Part shown: positions 8,746 to 16,348 of the stretch, piece by piece
How positions within the stretch are numbered: the first letter of the stretch is position 1
Layout: the number at the start of each line of letters is the position of its first letter
Source of the DNA: Vibrio amylolyticus
Lineage (GTDB): Bacteria; Pseudomonadota; Gammaproteobacteria; Enterobacterales; Vibrionaceae
DNA: 64,000 nt
Direction of reading: 5' to 3'
Assembly: GCF_023145695.1 (NCBI RefSeq)
Contig: NZ_JAJHVV010000011.1
Coordinates: 124,001-188,000 of the forward strand
The notes under the pieces: generated by a model
Database searches by the model: none
What the model was told of the DNA's origin: nothing
The model's input: the letters and a program-made list of their open reading frames with translations, nothing else
Made by a program: the position numbers and the translations under genes

Positions 8746-9117
8746 ATGGCAGCACAGCCTTTAACAAAAGGGCGTTTTGTTCAAATAATCATCATGTTGA
8801 TTGTATTGATCGGAGCTTTTACATGGCGCACGATAAACCATTCACAAGCCCTATTTGTAGACTGCAAATACCAAGAGACTTGTGTATTTAATGTGAAAAA
8901 TAGCATTGTAGAAGCGGTTTTCACGCGAGAGCTAATAAAACTTAACGTTGACCAGTCTATTATCGATATTTCTACCCCACTGATCGTCGTTAAACCTACT
9001 AAAAATCAAAAGGAATGGGCTTTACCTGATGCTGATCACGATAGTGGGATAAAAATGCAATTTACATTAGAAAATAACGATGTATATCAAGTAAGTATCA
9101 ATAATTATCAGCAATAA
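8746..9117 (+). CDS. Conserved small membrane-anchored protein, function unknown
   Basis: A 123-aa protein with one N-terminal membrane helix (residues ~12-30, QIIIMLIVLIGAF) and a probably periplasmic remainder, including a CKYQETC cysteine pair that could be a disulfide. It begins after a GGAGAG ribosome site. It sits between divergent ccoN and the NosP/VpsS pair; I recall a hypothetical gene at the same place in V. cholerae. Position suggests an accessory role near respiration, but nothing in the sequence defines a function. Confidence 0.7.
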   Translation: MAAQPLTKGRFVQIIIMLIVLIGAFTWRTINHSQALFVDCKYQETCVFNVKNSIVEAVFTRELIKLNVDQSIIDISTPLIVVKPTKNQKEWALPDADHDSGIKMQFTLENNDVYQVSINNYQQ

Positions 9118-9199
9118 ACGAATAGGATACCGAAAATGTATGTCACAACGTTATTTTGTTGTATAACTTAACGAGCCCTTAGAACTCGGTGTTGATGTT

Positions 9200-10387
9200 A
9201 TGAAGTTTATTACTCATGTAACTCACAATAAAAATACACGTTTAGCTGTGCAGGAGCTTTCAAAAGCACTGCAAAAAGAAAATCTATCTAGCGTTATCTG
9301 TTATTACACGCAAGAGCATAGGCCAGAGGATCTTCAAAAAGAGTTCTCACTGTCATTACCTGGAGTTTCCCTCATTGGATGCTCAACATGCAAAGGGGTA
9401 ATGACAGATAAAGGTGTGCATTTTGGAACGGTTATTGGTGTACTTGCTATTTGCGATAACGCGTCAAATGCATATGGCTCGGGATTAGTGCATGTAACCG
9501 AAGATAACAACGTAGAAGAAGCCACCGCACAAGCACTGGAGATCGCATTAACCAAATCAGATAGAAAAGGTGAACTACCAGGATTTATAGTCCTTCACTC
9601 GACACCTGGAACAGAAGAGCGAATCATCGATGCTATCGATAAAACATTTCATACTCAAGTTCCAATAATAGGTGGGAGTGCTGCTGACAATCATATAGAC
9701 GGTCATTGGTCTATTTTTACAGAATCAGACTCAACAGGTTCTGGCCTCGCATTGCAAGTTTTCTACCCATCACAAAACGTATCCGCTGGATTAAGTGCAG
9801 GGTATTCACCGACAGAATTCAAAGGAAAAGTGACCAAGTGTGATAATCGTGAGCTACTCGAGATCGACCATCAACTCGCGCAGGATGTTTATTTAGAGTG
9901 GATCAGTGATCACGCCGGCGTCGATGTGCCAAAACATTTTGTTTTTGAACTAGTCACTGAGTTCCCATTGGGTAGAACCGTCGGCGAAATATACACAAAC
10001 CCATACTACAAGCTTTCTCACCCTATAAGCATAAGCAGTAACGGTGGTCTCTTACTGTTTACTGATATTGCTATTGGCCAAGAAGTGACATTAATGTCAG
10101 GTGATCGCCAAAAACTAATTGGGAGAGCAGGGCGTATCCTAAAAGAAACAAAGCGACGTATACGGTCTGATAACCAAATCGTAGGCGCAATCTGTATTAT
10201 TTGTGCCGGGCCAATGTTGTATTTAAAAGAAGATATTCACGAAGTATATAAAGAGATTTCAAACGAGCTAAACGGCCGACCATTTATTTGCCCATTTACA
10301 TACGGAGAGCAAGGTCGTTTCATTGATGGTGAGAATGCCCACGGAAACCTAATGGTCTCATCAGCGCTCTTTCATTCTACTTTGTAA
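9200..10387 (+). CDS. nosP: FIST-domain protein, NosP-type nitric oxide sensor
   Basis: A 395-aa cytoplasmic protein with FIST_N (about residues 30-210) followed by FIST_C (about 220-375). Motifs include SLIGCSTCKGVMT, PIIGGSAADN and ICAGPMLYLK. In V. cholerae the FIST protein next to VpsS has been described as NosP, a heme protein that binds NO and controls the kinase; the identification rests on domain plus synteny. I cannot assign the heme-ligand histidine from sequence alone. It lies 4 bases upstream of the hybrid kinase, so the two are co-expressed. Confidence 0.78.
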   Translation: MKFITHVTHNKNTRLAVQELSKALQKENLSSVICYYTQEHRPEDLQKEFSLSLPGVSLIGCSTCKGVMTDKGVHFGTVIGVLAICDNASNAYGSGLVHVTEDNNVEEATAQALEIALTKSDRKGELPGFIVLHSTPGTEERIIDAIDKTFHTQVPIIGGSAADNHIDGHWSIFTESDSTGSGLALQVFYPSQNVSAGLSAGYSPTEFKGKVTKCDNRELLEIDHQLAQDVYLEWISDHAGVDVPKHFVFELVTEFPLGRTVGEIYTNPYYKLSHPISISSNGGLLLFTDIAIGQEVTLMSGDRQKLIGRAGRILKETKRRIRSDNQIVGAICIICAGPMLYLKEDIHEVYKEISNELNGRPFICPFTYGEQGRFIDGENAHGNLMVSSALFHSTL

Positions 10388-10391
10388 CAAT

Positions 10392-12134
10392 ATGGAAATA
10401 ATAAAGAAAGAAATGGAAATAAAGACAAAAGAAGAGTTGAATGAGTTGCTACTGGAACTAAAAAGAAGCCAGCAAAGAGAGACTAACCTTGCATTAGAAA
10501 ATAGAGCCATTCTGGATGCGATATCAGCGATCACTGGAGCACAGAACAAACACCAAATATTCCATGAGCTTAAACACACATTAGCACTACACATTGATTT
10601 TGATGATTTTGTTGTTTTGAGTAAAACATCAAGTGATGCCGTATTTGAAACCTTCCTCACCTCCAACTCAGCTTTCGTTAATCTAAAGTGGCCACAAGAA
10701 GAGAAGTTCATTCGTGTCTTAAGCGGAGAATGCATCATTCTCTTTGAGCCTACTTCTTTAAGTGAATTTTCACACTTAAACCCTTTTATTAAAAACCAAA
10801 TCAATTCTGCATTGCTGACAGGGATAAATACAGCGACGTCTCAATCAGTGATCTTGCTGTTAGGAAATAGTAAAGGGCGTTTTCCAATCTCAACTCGCGA
10901 TACGTTGTCACGTTTCCGTCCTCTGTTAGAGAGGGCTCTAATAGATATTGAACAAAAAGAGCGCCTACAACAACTCGTCTCTATTCGTACTGCCGAACTT
11001 AAATTAGCACAAGAAAAAGCCGAGGAAGCAAGCAAAGCAAAAACTCAATTCCTCGCAATGATGAGCCATGAGCTAAGAACACCGCTCAATACCGTACTAG
11101 GCCTAATTGAAGTCTTAGAGCTTGAATTATTGGATGCCAAACAGCTTGATTCGTTGAGAAAAATGAGCGCTTCTGCTGAACTTCTGCTTGTGTTAATCAA
11201 TGACATATTAGACTTGACTCGCATTGAAGCAGGACAGTACTCCATTAATTATCAATGGGTTGAATTAAACTCATTGCTCAATCAAACAGTAGAACACTAC
11301 TATACACAGGCAAAGCAAAAAGAACTGGAGCTGCTTTGTGATTTTAATTCTATCGCTAATCATTACTACCATATCGATCCCATTCGCTTGTCTCAAATTG
11401 TCTTTAACCTTATAGGTAATGCCATTAAGTTTACTTTGACGGGGAGCGTACATGTAAAAGCAAACATTGATAATGACACCTTAACGATCACTGTTTCAGA
11501 CACTGGGATTGGCATTGAAGAGTCTCGACTCTACACGCTGTTTACTCCATTTATACAAGCTGATAATTCTATAACCCGACAGTTTGGTGGGACTGGTTTA
11601 GGCCTAACAATAACGAAGCACCTTGTAGAGTTAATGAACGGCGAAATAAATGTAGATAGCACGCTTGGTCACGGTGCTACATTTTCAGTAGAAATTCCAG
11701 TGACGTGGAAGGCCTCTGTAAATTCGCAAAATAATGAAACGAATAATCTAGAGTGTGGGGAAAAGCCTTATAAGGCTCAGCGAGTACTTGTAGTTGAGGA
11801 TACAGAAACAAATCAGATGGTTATCAAGCTGCTGTTAGAAAAGAAGGGTTACAACGTAACTACATTAACTAATGGAAAGGACGCAGTGGAGTACTTAAAG
11901 TTACATAATCAAAGCCAAGATGCTGTAATAATGGATGTATCCATGCCAATAATGGACGGGTTAACCGCAACGACTTTAATCCGAAAGTTTAACCAAGACA
12001 TTCCAATCATCGCGCTCACTGCGCACGCAATGAAACAAGATAAAGAAGATTGTTTTAAAGCTGGAATGAATGCATTTGTCACCAAACCAATAAGAAGCCA
12101 AGAGATAATACGAGCATTAGAATCAGTCATCTAA
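10392..12134 (+). CDS. vpsS: Hybrid sensor histidine kinase, VpsS-like
   Basis: A 580-aa soluble hybrid kinase without membrane segments. The order is an N-terminal coiled coil (1-40), a weak GAF-like region (~45-185), a second coiled coil, HisKA with H226 in MMSHELRTPLN, and HATPase (N box NLIGNAIKFT, G boxes DTGIGIEE and GGTGLGLTI). A receiver domain with D515 in VIMDVSMP and lysine in VTKPI completes it. In V. cholerae VpsS feeds phosphate through LuxU to LuxO and promotes biofilm. Lack of its own sensor transmembrane domain fits signal input from the adjacent FIST protein. The gene ends ~190 bases from dif. Confidence 0.82.
   Translation: MEIIKKEMEIKTKEELNELLLELKRSQQRETNLALENRAILDAISAITGAQNKHQIFHELKHTLALHIDFDDFVVLSKTSSDAVFETFLTSNSAFVNLKWPQEEKFIRVLSGECIILFEPTSLSEFSHLNPFIKNQINSALLTGINTATSQSVILLLGNSKGRFPISTRDTLSRFRPLLERALIDIEQKERLQQLVSIRTAELKLAQEKAEEASKAKTQFLAMMSHELRTPLNTVLGLIEVLELELLDAKQLDSLRKMSASAELLLVLINDILDLTRIEAGQYSINYQWVELNSLLNQTVEHYYTQAKQKELELLCDFNSIANHYYHIDPIRLSQIVFNLIGNAIKFTLTGSVHVKANIDNDTLTITVSDTGIGIEESRLYTLFTPFIQADNSITRQFGGTGLGLTITKHLVELMNGEINVDSTLGHGATFSVEIPVTWKASVNSQNNETNNLECGEKPYKAQRVLVVEDTETNQMVIKLLLEKKGYNVTTLTNGKDAVEYLKLHNQSQDAVIMDVSMPIMDGLTATTLIRKFNQDIPIIALTAHAMKQDKEDCFKAGMNAFVTKPIRSQEIIRALESVI
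11848..11860. promoter_or_regulatory. Candidate matS-like site inside vpsS
   Basis: GTTACAACGTAAC is a palindrome with arms GTTAC/GTAAC around AAC. It differs from the E. coli matS consensus GTGACRNYGTCAC only by the symmetric G-to-T and C-to-A changes at positions 3 and 11. See the finding on the set of four. Confidence 0.5.
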
Positions 12135-12201
12135 ACAAACTGAATCTAAGATCTAGTAGAGATCTCTAACTAGATAAGCAAAGAATAGATGCTCTTGATA
12201 C

Positions 12202-12241
12202 TAATAATCATTTCTTTAGCTCTAAAGAAATGATTATTAGG
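12202..12241. terminator. 18-base-pair perfect hairpin between vpsS and dif
   Basis: Arms 12202-12219 and 12224-12241 are exact reverse complements with a GCTC loop. The stem is AT-rich and is followed on the plus strand by GTATTTTATGG, so a terminator for nosP-vpsS is the simplest reading. The stem is much longer than the other terminators in this window and lies 84 bases from dif. Confidence 0.6.
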
Positions 12242-12324
12242 TATTTTATGGTAAATACATTTATGTTCAATGAAAGTGATCACAGGGCGAACATTCAGAT
12301 ATAATCAACACACAATTACATTCA

Positions 12325-12352
12325 ATTTAACATAATATACATAATGCGCACT
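12325..12352. other. dif: dif site, chromosome dimer resolution (XerC/XerD target)
   Basis: A 28-base site made of arm ATTTAACATAA (12325-12335, XerD-type), central TATACA (12336-12341) and arm TAATGCGCACT (12342-12352, XerC-type). Read on the minus strand it differs from E. coli dif at two positions of the XerC arm, and it resembles V. cholerae dif1. It marks the terminus where FtsK-activated XerCD resolve chromosome dimers, and in Vibrio it is also the attachment site for CTX-type phages. There is only one copy and no adjacent phage gene, so the site appears unoccupied. Confidence 0.92.
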
Positions 12353-12395
12353 GATGATGCAATCATCAATAGTATGTGTATTACTTGAGAAGTTT

Positions 12396-12426
12396 TGAAG
12401 CGGTACAGATTAGACCGCTTCTCATG
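12396..12426. repeat. Dyad-bearing direct repeat, copy 1
   Basis: A 31-base element starting TGAAGCGGTACA with a perfect internal inverted repeat (GAAGCGGT / ACCGCTTC, 9-base loop). A second copy in the same orientation lies at 13355-13385 and agrees at 27 of 31 positions. This copy lies 26 bases past the stop of the 49-codon ORF, so it may act as its terminator; see findings. Confidence 0.7.
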
Positions 12427-12452
12427 TTAAAAAGTTAAAGTTTGATTGGACA

Positions 12453-12602
12453 CTATGCAATGGCTCTAAAGTAAAACAATATAGAAGCCCCAAATATAAC
12501 GCCTGCCCATCCTAAGCATTTTTTAACTAAGGATTCTGACTGACTAAAACAATAGAAACCGACTAATATACAAGCAAATACAAAATCGAAAACAATATAC
12601 AT
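12453..12602 (-). CDS. Putative 49-aa two-helix membrane protein
   Basis: A short ORF translated by hand, beginning MYIVFDFVFAC and ending YFRAIA. It has two hydrophobic stretches (residues ~1-18 and ~31-46) separated by a short polar turn with SESLVKKC. No clear ribosome site precedes the ATG. It sits 21 bases downstream of a secreted unknown on the same strand, and a dyad repeat follows it. I do not recognise the family; the composition looks like a real small membrane protein, but this could be a chance ORF in AT-rich DNA. Confidence 0.4.
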   Translation of the reverse strand: MYIVFDFVFACILVGFYCFSQSESLVKKCLGWAGVIFGASILFYFRAIA

Positions 12603-12623
12603 ATAAGTCTGCTATAAAATTAT

Positions 12624-13106
12624 TCAGTATAAATTAAGCGCTCTAATCACTTTCAAAGCATCGAATGGTGACTCAAAGTACTCATTGACGAGTTTTATTA
12701 CTTTCTCCACGCCGAGTTCTTCAACAACTTTTACTATATCTTTATCCTCTTTGGCCAGTAACAACCATTGATCATATGAAGAGGTGTCACCCGTTTCAGC
12801 CACGTAATTAAGCATGGCATCTGTATAGCTAGCTCTTTCATGCTGAATACATTTATTAGAAGCATGTGAAAATGCAAACATAACTACATTTTGTTTTTGA
12901 GCTACTGTAAGTGACAAAAACCATTCATTCTTAACTTCTATGCTGTAATCAAATTCTTTTCGAAGCTGTTTGCATTCACGCACCTTAGAATTCAACACTT
13001 CGTAGTTTTCAACCATTTCTTGCTCTAAATAGTTTGTCCAAGTTTGGCTAACCGCACTCGAAGTAAATAATAAAGATGTTAAGAAAAAAATCGACTTACA
13101 ACGCAT
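12624..13106 (-). CDS. Secreted/periplasmic protein, function unknown
   Basis: A 160-aa product from the ATG at 13104-13106, chosen because translation from it gives a clean signal peptide (MRCKSIFFLTSLLFTSSAVS, cleavage near the SQ); an upstream in-frame start would bury it. The mature part is mostly helical with two cysteines (CKQL and NKCIQ). No family recognised. It follows a 61-aa ORF on the same strand in the dif-proximal accessory region. Codon use and AT content look like neighbouring accessory genes rather than the flanking core. Confidence 0.6.
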   Translation of the reverse strand: MRCKSIFFLTSLLFTSSAVSQTWTNYLEQEMVENYEVLNSKVRECKQLRKEFDYSIEVKNEWFLSLTVAQKQNVVMFAFSHASNKCIQHERASYTDAMLNYVAETGDTSSYDQWLLLAKEDKDIVKVVEELGVEKVIKLVNEYFESPFDALKVIRALNLY

Positions 13107-13160
13107 TGTATACGCACTCCCAAAATTTACGCTCTTCACCATGGCTTTCTAGAGCCGCTT

Positions 13161-13346
13161 TTAAATATAGTTCTTGTTCGACTCACTCATGATTAAGATC
13201 TCTTTGAGTAAGCTCGTGCTGTTAAACACTTTTTCATATTGAGCCGTTGCCACTTTATCATTGGTGTCTTTCAAGGTTTCGTAGACGTCTTCGTGCAGCC
13301 AAGTTATCAACGCTTCTAGCTCGCCTATTTCAATTGCTTTATCCAT
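13161..13346 (-). CDS. Small acidic protein, function unknown
   Basis: A 61-aa soluble, mostly helical product starting MDKAIEIGELEALITWLHED. An in-frame TTG further upstream falls inside the 31-base repeat at 13355-13385, so the ATG at 13344-13346 is the better start. No recognised domain. It is probably co-transcribed with the secreted protein downstream (55-base gap between this stop and that start). Such short genes next to a repeat suggest cassette-type DNA; function cannot be inferred. Confidence 0.45.
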   Translation of the reverse strand: MDKAIEIGELEALITWLHEDVYETLKDTNDKVATAQYEKVFNSTSLLKEILIMSESNKNYI

Positions 13347-13354
13347 GTGATTTA

Positions 13355-13385
13355 TGAAGCGGTACAAATTAAACCACTTCTGATG
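13355..13385. repeat. Dyad-bearing direct repeat, copy 2
   Basis: Second copy of the 31-base element at 12396-12426, same orientation. The dyad is imperfect here (GAAGCGGT / ACCACTTC). It lies 8 bases past the stop of the outer-membrane protein gene, a position parallel to that of copy 1 downstream of its own gene. Confidence 0.7.
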
Positions 13386-13393
13386 GTAGCTAA

Positions 13394-13990
13394 TTAAAAG
13401 AAGTATCGAATGCCAGTGTATGCACTACCAGTAGATACTTCGATAGTTTCAATTTCAGTGAAAGCTGCACGATAACCAAGATGAATATCGATATCTCGAT
13501 TAACAATAAACCCAAGTTCTGCACCAAATTGATAGCCAAGCTCTGATTTTGAAGCGGAAACATTACTAACTTGAGCTTCCATGTCCATACTACCAATACC
13601 AGCTAGCAACGACACGTAGACATCTGCCTGATCATACTGAACAATGAATTTGGGTTTAATATTAACAAATACCCCATTCCCTTTAATCTTAAATTCATCG
13701 TCATAATTTGCTTTTCCAAAATGACGATATTCAGCTTCTAAGCCAAGCTTAACGACTTCATGTGTATCAAATTCATAGCCTGCCAAAAAGTTATAACCGA
13801 AATCTCCAAAGTCACTAGATTCTTGTATAGATACATCACTTACTTCAAGTTTCGTATTGTTGTATACAGATAAGTCTGCACCGATATAGAAGCCTCGTTT
13901 ATTTTCTTCCATAGTATTCGCATGAACACTTGAAACAGAACTAATACTTAAAAGAGTTAATGTTGGAGCCAACCAATAGTGAGTTTTCAT
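13394..13990 (-). CDS. Small outer-membrane beta-barrel protein
   Basis: A 198-aa OmpA/OmpX-like barrel (OMP_b-brl type). I chose the ATG at 13988-13990 because it gives a normal signal peptide ending SSVSSVHA. The mature protein begins with GFYIGADLSVYNN and shows alternating amphipathic strands such as FLAGYEFD, LGLEAEYRHFG and DVYVSLLAGIGSM. It ends in GIRYFF with a terminal aromatic residue, the BAM recognition signature. About eight strands are expected. Function unknown; surface proteins of this type are often variable and phage- or host-facing. It lies alone on the minus strand, divergent from the toxin-antitoxin pair. Confidence 0.75.
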   Translation of the reverse strand: MKTHYWLAPTLTLLSISSVSSVHANTMEENKRGFYIGADLSVYNNTKLEVSDVSIQESSDFGDFGYNFLAGYEFDTHEVVKLGLEAEYRHFGKANYDDEFKIKGNGVFVNIKPKFIVQYDQADVYVSLLAGIGSMDMEAQVSNVSASKSELGYQFGAELGFIVNRDIDIHLGYRAAFTEIETIEVSTGSAYTGIRYFF

Positions 13991-14329
13991 TAAATTAATT
14001 ATCCATAATATAGGGAAAATATAACAACCAAGATTAGGCTTAAGCGCCATGGGTTATGTGTCAATACACATAGTATGCATTTTTTTGTTCGTAAACGGAA
14101 TGGCATTCCATTGATTTCCTGTTGATCGCTCTAATCAACCACTTCCAAGAGCATAATATCCTATCTATCAACTTTTAAAATATCATAACACCCTGATAAA
14201 AATAACTTTTACTATTACACTAGTGAAAGTGACTTATACCCCTATTATATTGGTATGGATAGCTCCCTCTTGATTCATTAGCTCATTTGAACTAGTATCA
14301 AGAGGTCATATGGACCAATAAAGGAAATA
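13991..14329. promoter_or_regulatory. Divergent promoter region with inverted repeats (OMP / toxin-antitoxin)
   Basis: A 339-base AT-rich gap. It contains a nine-base inverted repeat CCTCTTGAT (14266-14274) / ATCAAGAGG (14297-14305), followed by an imperfect dyad around GGTCATATGGACC (14304-14316), just upstream of the antitoxin gene. These are plausible autoregulatory operators for the Xre-family antitoxin. A hairpin TATGTGT / ACACATA lies at 14055-14072. No gene seen here. Confidence 0.5.
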
Positions 14330-14776
14330 ATGATGGCAATGAATGAACTTAAACGCTTTAAGCCTCAGCGCGGCCACAAACCCAGTTTTTGGTCTGGTCT
14401 TGGAATTAAGGACGCTAATACTGCAGCGGTACATCAAGGGTTTGAACCTAAGGTCTACCGAAACATTATTGAACGCACTAAGCTGTCTCAAAGTGAATTT
14501 CATCATGTCACGCATATTCCTGTCAGCACTATAAAGCGTCGCCTAAAAAACGATGAGCGCTTTAATACACAAGAAAGCGATGCGATCTACCGATTAGCAA
14601 TGCTTATTAAGCTGGCTACCGAGCTATTCAATGATGAGCAACGTGCTTTGGAGTGGATGAGAGAAAGTGTGTATGGCCTTGGTAACAAGCGTCCCCTAGA
14701 TATGGTGTCAACAACGGTAGACTTTGAGATAGTCAAAGATTTAATTGGTCGTGTTGAACATGGTGTCTTTTCATAA
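14330..14776 (+). CDS. Xre/MbcA/ParS-type antitoxin
   Basis: A 148-aa antitoxin with an Xre-like N-terminal helix-turn-helix (LSQSEFHHVTHIPVSTIKRRL) and a C-terminal DUF2384 toxin-binding domain (ALEWMRESVYGLGNKRPLDMV). The tail EHGVFS is of the kind that plugs the toxin active site. Three ATGs are clustered at 14330, 14333 and 14339; the one at 14333 has the best spacing from AGGA. The stop codon shares a base with the toxin start, which indicates translational coupling. Cognate of the RES-domain toxin downstream; it likely represses its own promoter through the inverted repeats upstream. Confidence 0.9.
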   Translation: MMAMNELKRFKPQRGHKPSFWSGLGIKDANTAAVHQGFEPKVYRNIIERTKLSQSEFHHVTHIPVSTIKRRLKNDERFNTQESDAIYRLAMLIKLATELFNDEQRALEWMRESVYGLGNKRPLDMVSTTVDFEIVKDLIGRVEHGVFS

Positions 14777-15246
14777 TGGAGCTGTATCGACTGACTCAGA
14801 AGAAATTTGCAGATTCACCCTTCAGCCCAATTGGAGCCAAATTATTTGGTGGTCGTTGGAACTCAAAAGGCACGGAAGCTTTGTACTTTGCAGAGTCTGA
14901 ATCCCTATGTGCATTGGAAGTATTTGTCCACGTCAACAATGACCCAAACATCATTACGCAATATGATCTCTACCGAATTAACATCCCAGATGAGTTGATT
15001 GTAAAACTGGATAATGAAGATTTACCGCCGAGCTGGCGTGATATTCCGGTCAGTGAGCCGACTCAAGAAATCGGCGATCAATTCTTAACTGAAGTGGAAC
15101 CACACTTTGCAGCGTTACAAGTGCCCTCCACCATTTCACCAAGAGATCACAACTATGTGGTGAACCCTAACCACTCTGCTTTAGTAGCGATTTTTGAGCA
15201 ACATGAAAAACTGGAATTCGAGTTTGACCCAAGAATTTTCAAATAA
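14776..15246 (+). CDS. RES-domain toxin (ParT/MbcT family)
   Basis: A 156-aa RES protein that degrades or transfers from NAD (family members are NAD phosphorylases/NADases or Prs ADP-ribosyltransferases). The conserved family segments are visible: YRLT near the start, GGRWN (R27), ALYFAES (Y37), CALEVFVH (E48), a serine-rich segment VPSTIS and NYVVNPNH. Length and active-site arrangement look complete, so the toxin should be functional. It directly follows and overlaps its antitoxin. A toxin-antitoxin pair near dif could stabilise this accessory stretch. Confidence 0.9.
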   Translation: MELYRLTQKKFADSPFSPIGAKLFGGRWNSKGTEALYFAESESLCALEVFVHVNNDPNIITQYDLYRINIPDELIVKLDNEDLPPSWRDIPVSEPTQEIGDQFLTEVEPHFAALQVPSTISPRDHNYVVNPNHSALVAIFEQHEKLEFEFDPRIFK

Positions 15247-15281
15247 TTGTCCAATAAACCTTAATCTCTAACTAAATACCT

Positions 15282-15680
15282 TTAAGTACATTCGCTGACT
15301 AATAACCTCCAGTCTTCTTCAGAGACGTCGCCTTTATATACTCTTATTCGGTAATAACCAGATTTCGTTAACGATGTCACCCTTACATGCGGACGCCATA
15401 GAAGTGGTCGCCTGTACCTTAAGGCGGCAATCAATCCGTGTAGATAGAACTCTCCATTGTCTATAGTGAGCCGCTTGTCTGCCCCATTCTTGTCCGCAAA
15501 AAAATGGCTGATACCAGCAAGAAAAGGATAAACGAACGACATGTAGTTAAGTTCAGTGGTGAAGGCAACTTGATAGAGGAACAGGCCAAATAATGCCCCG
15601 CCAATACTTAAGTAGATACCCATCAATCGTTGTTTCTTCGTGTTAAATTGAATCTTTCTTTTCATTTTCTTGTTATACAT
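15282..15680 (-). CDS. Putative two-helix membrane protein, function unknown
   Basis: A 132-aa protein with a basic N-terminus, two hydrophobic segments (residues ~20-38 and ~44-62) and a soluble C-terminal half rich in Arg and aromatics (RYRRPLLWRPHVRV). This topology is seen in PH-like or DUF-type membrane proteins, but I recognise no family. No strong ribosome site precedes the ATG; the second ATG (M6) has an equally weak one. It is a stand-alone minus-strand gene convergent with the RES toxin. Confidence 0.55.
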   Translation of the reverse strand: MYNKKMKRKIQFNTKKQRLMGIYLSIGGALFGLFLYQVAFTTELNYMSFVYPFLAGISHFFADKNGADKRLTIDNGEFYLHGLIAALRYRRPLLWRPHVRVTSLTKSGYYRIRVYKGDVSEEDWRLLVSECT

Positions 15681-15820
15681 GTGCCGTATATAAGTGTATT
15701 TTTCTCTACGTGAAGGAGTTGTCTAGGCTTAATCGTTATAAACTTCGACACATATCAAAGAGTGATGGATAAATGATCGATGAATAGCGGAAAATTTCTG
15801 TTTATCTTTAAAGTGAGGAA

Positions 15821-16153
15821 TTATAAACCTTTTGATTCCACATGAATGCGTAGATACTTCTCTGGCTCATCCATATGGTATTTTTTGTTTTTCCTCAGTA
15901 TTTTCTTGCTCTCTCGACACATTGATGTGCTTCCTGAGCCATGTGCACGACGAATTGTTGCTGTATTGCCATTTACTTTCAACTCAAGCATTAAATCGCA
16001 ATATTCTGTCGCTTCAAAGTCTAACTTTCTTAGTTTTTTAACCAAATCTTTCTTGATAGTTTTAGCTGTTTTGTTGTAGTCGGCATCATCTTGACCCGCT
16101 ATTGAATAAGCTACTAATAATAAAAGTGATAGTACAATAGTTCGAATGAGCAT
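15821..16153 (-). CDS. Free-standing secreted TolA C-terminal-like domain protein
   Basis: A 110-aa product; the ATG at 16151-16153 follows AAGGAGG at ideal spacing, so the in-frame upstream GTG is rejected. The signal peptide is MLIRTIVLSLLLLVAYSIAG. The mature ~90 residues resemble TolA domain III: an N-terminal helix (DYNKTAKTIKKDLVKKL), then C-DLMLELKVNGN...C with two cysteines ~26 residues apart (E. coli TolA ~24), and a C-terminal EKYLRIHVES strand. The TolA membrane anchor and long helical domain II are absent. Possible roles are a periplasmic TolB/colicin/phage-binding module or a decoy; only the fold resemblance is supported. Confidence 0.62.
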   Translation of the reverse strand: MLIRTIVLSLLLLVAYSIAGQDDADYNKTAKTIKKDLVKKLRKLDFEATEYCDLMLELKVNGNTATIRRAHGSGSTSMCRESKKILRKNKKYHMDEPEKYLRIHVESKGL

Positions 16154-16348
16154 AAGCGCCTCCTTTAGAGGCACTGTAGCATTACACTAGAAATGAATTT
16201 GACAAAAGATCGCTGAAAGCGAGTGATAGATAAGTGTGTGGTAATTATGCTGTTTAACAGTAAGTGCTTAAAGCTTATACCCTATAAACACAACACGTTA
16301 AATCAACCAATTTTTAATTGCGTAGTTCGATAAAACTCAAGTCTATGC

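Noticed and set aside
10361..10804. 147-aa minus-strand ORF across the nosP-vpsS junction
   Set aside because: Antisense shadow of vpsS with low-complexity Ser/Phe content and no ribosome site.
12396..13385. Integron attC sites
   Set aside because: No RYYYAAC/GTTRRRY core pair and no similarity to VCR; no integrase in the window.
15368..15380. TTAACGATGTCAC as a matS candidate
   Set aside because: Two mismatches confined to one arm; does not fit the symmetric relaxed pattern.
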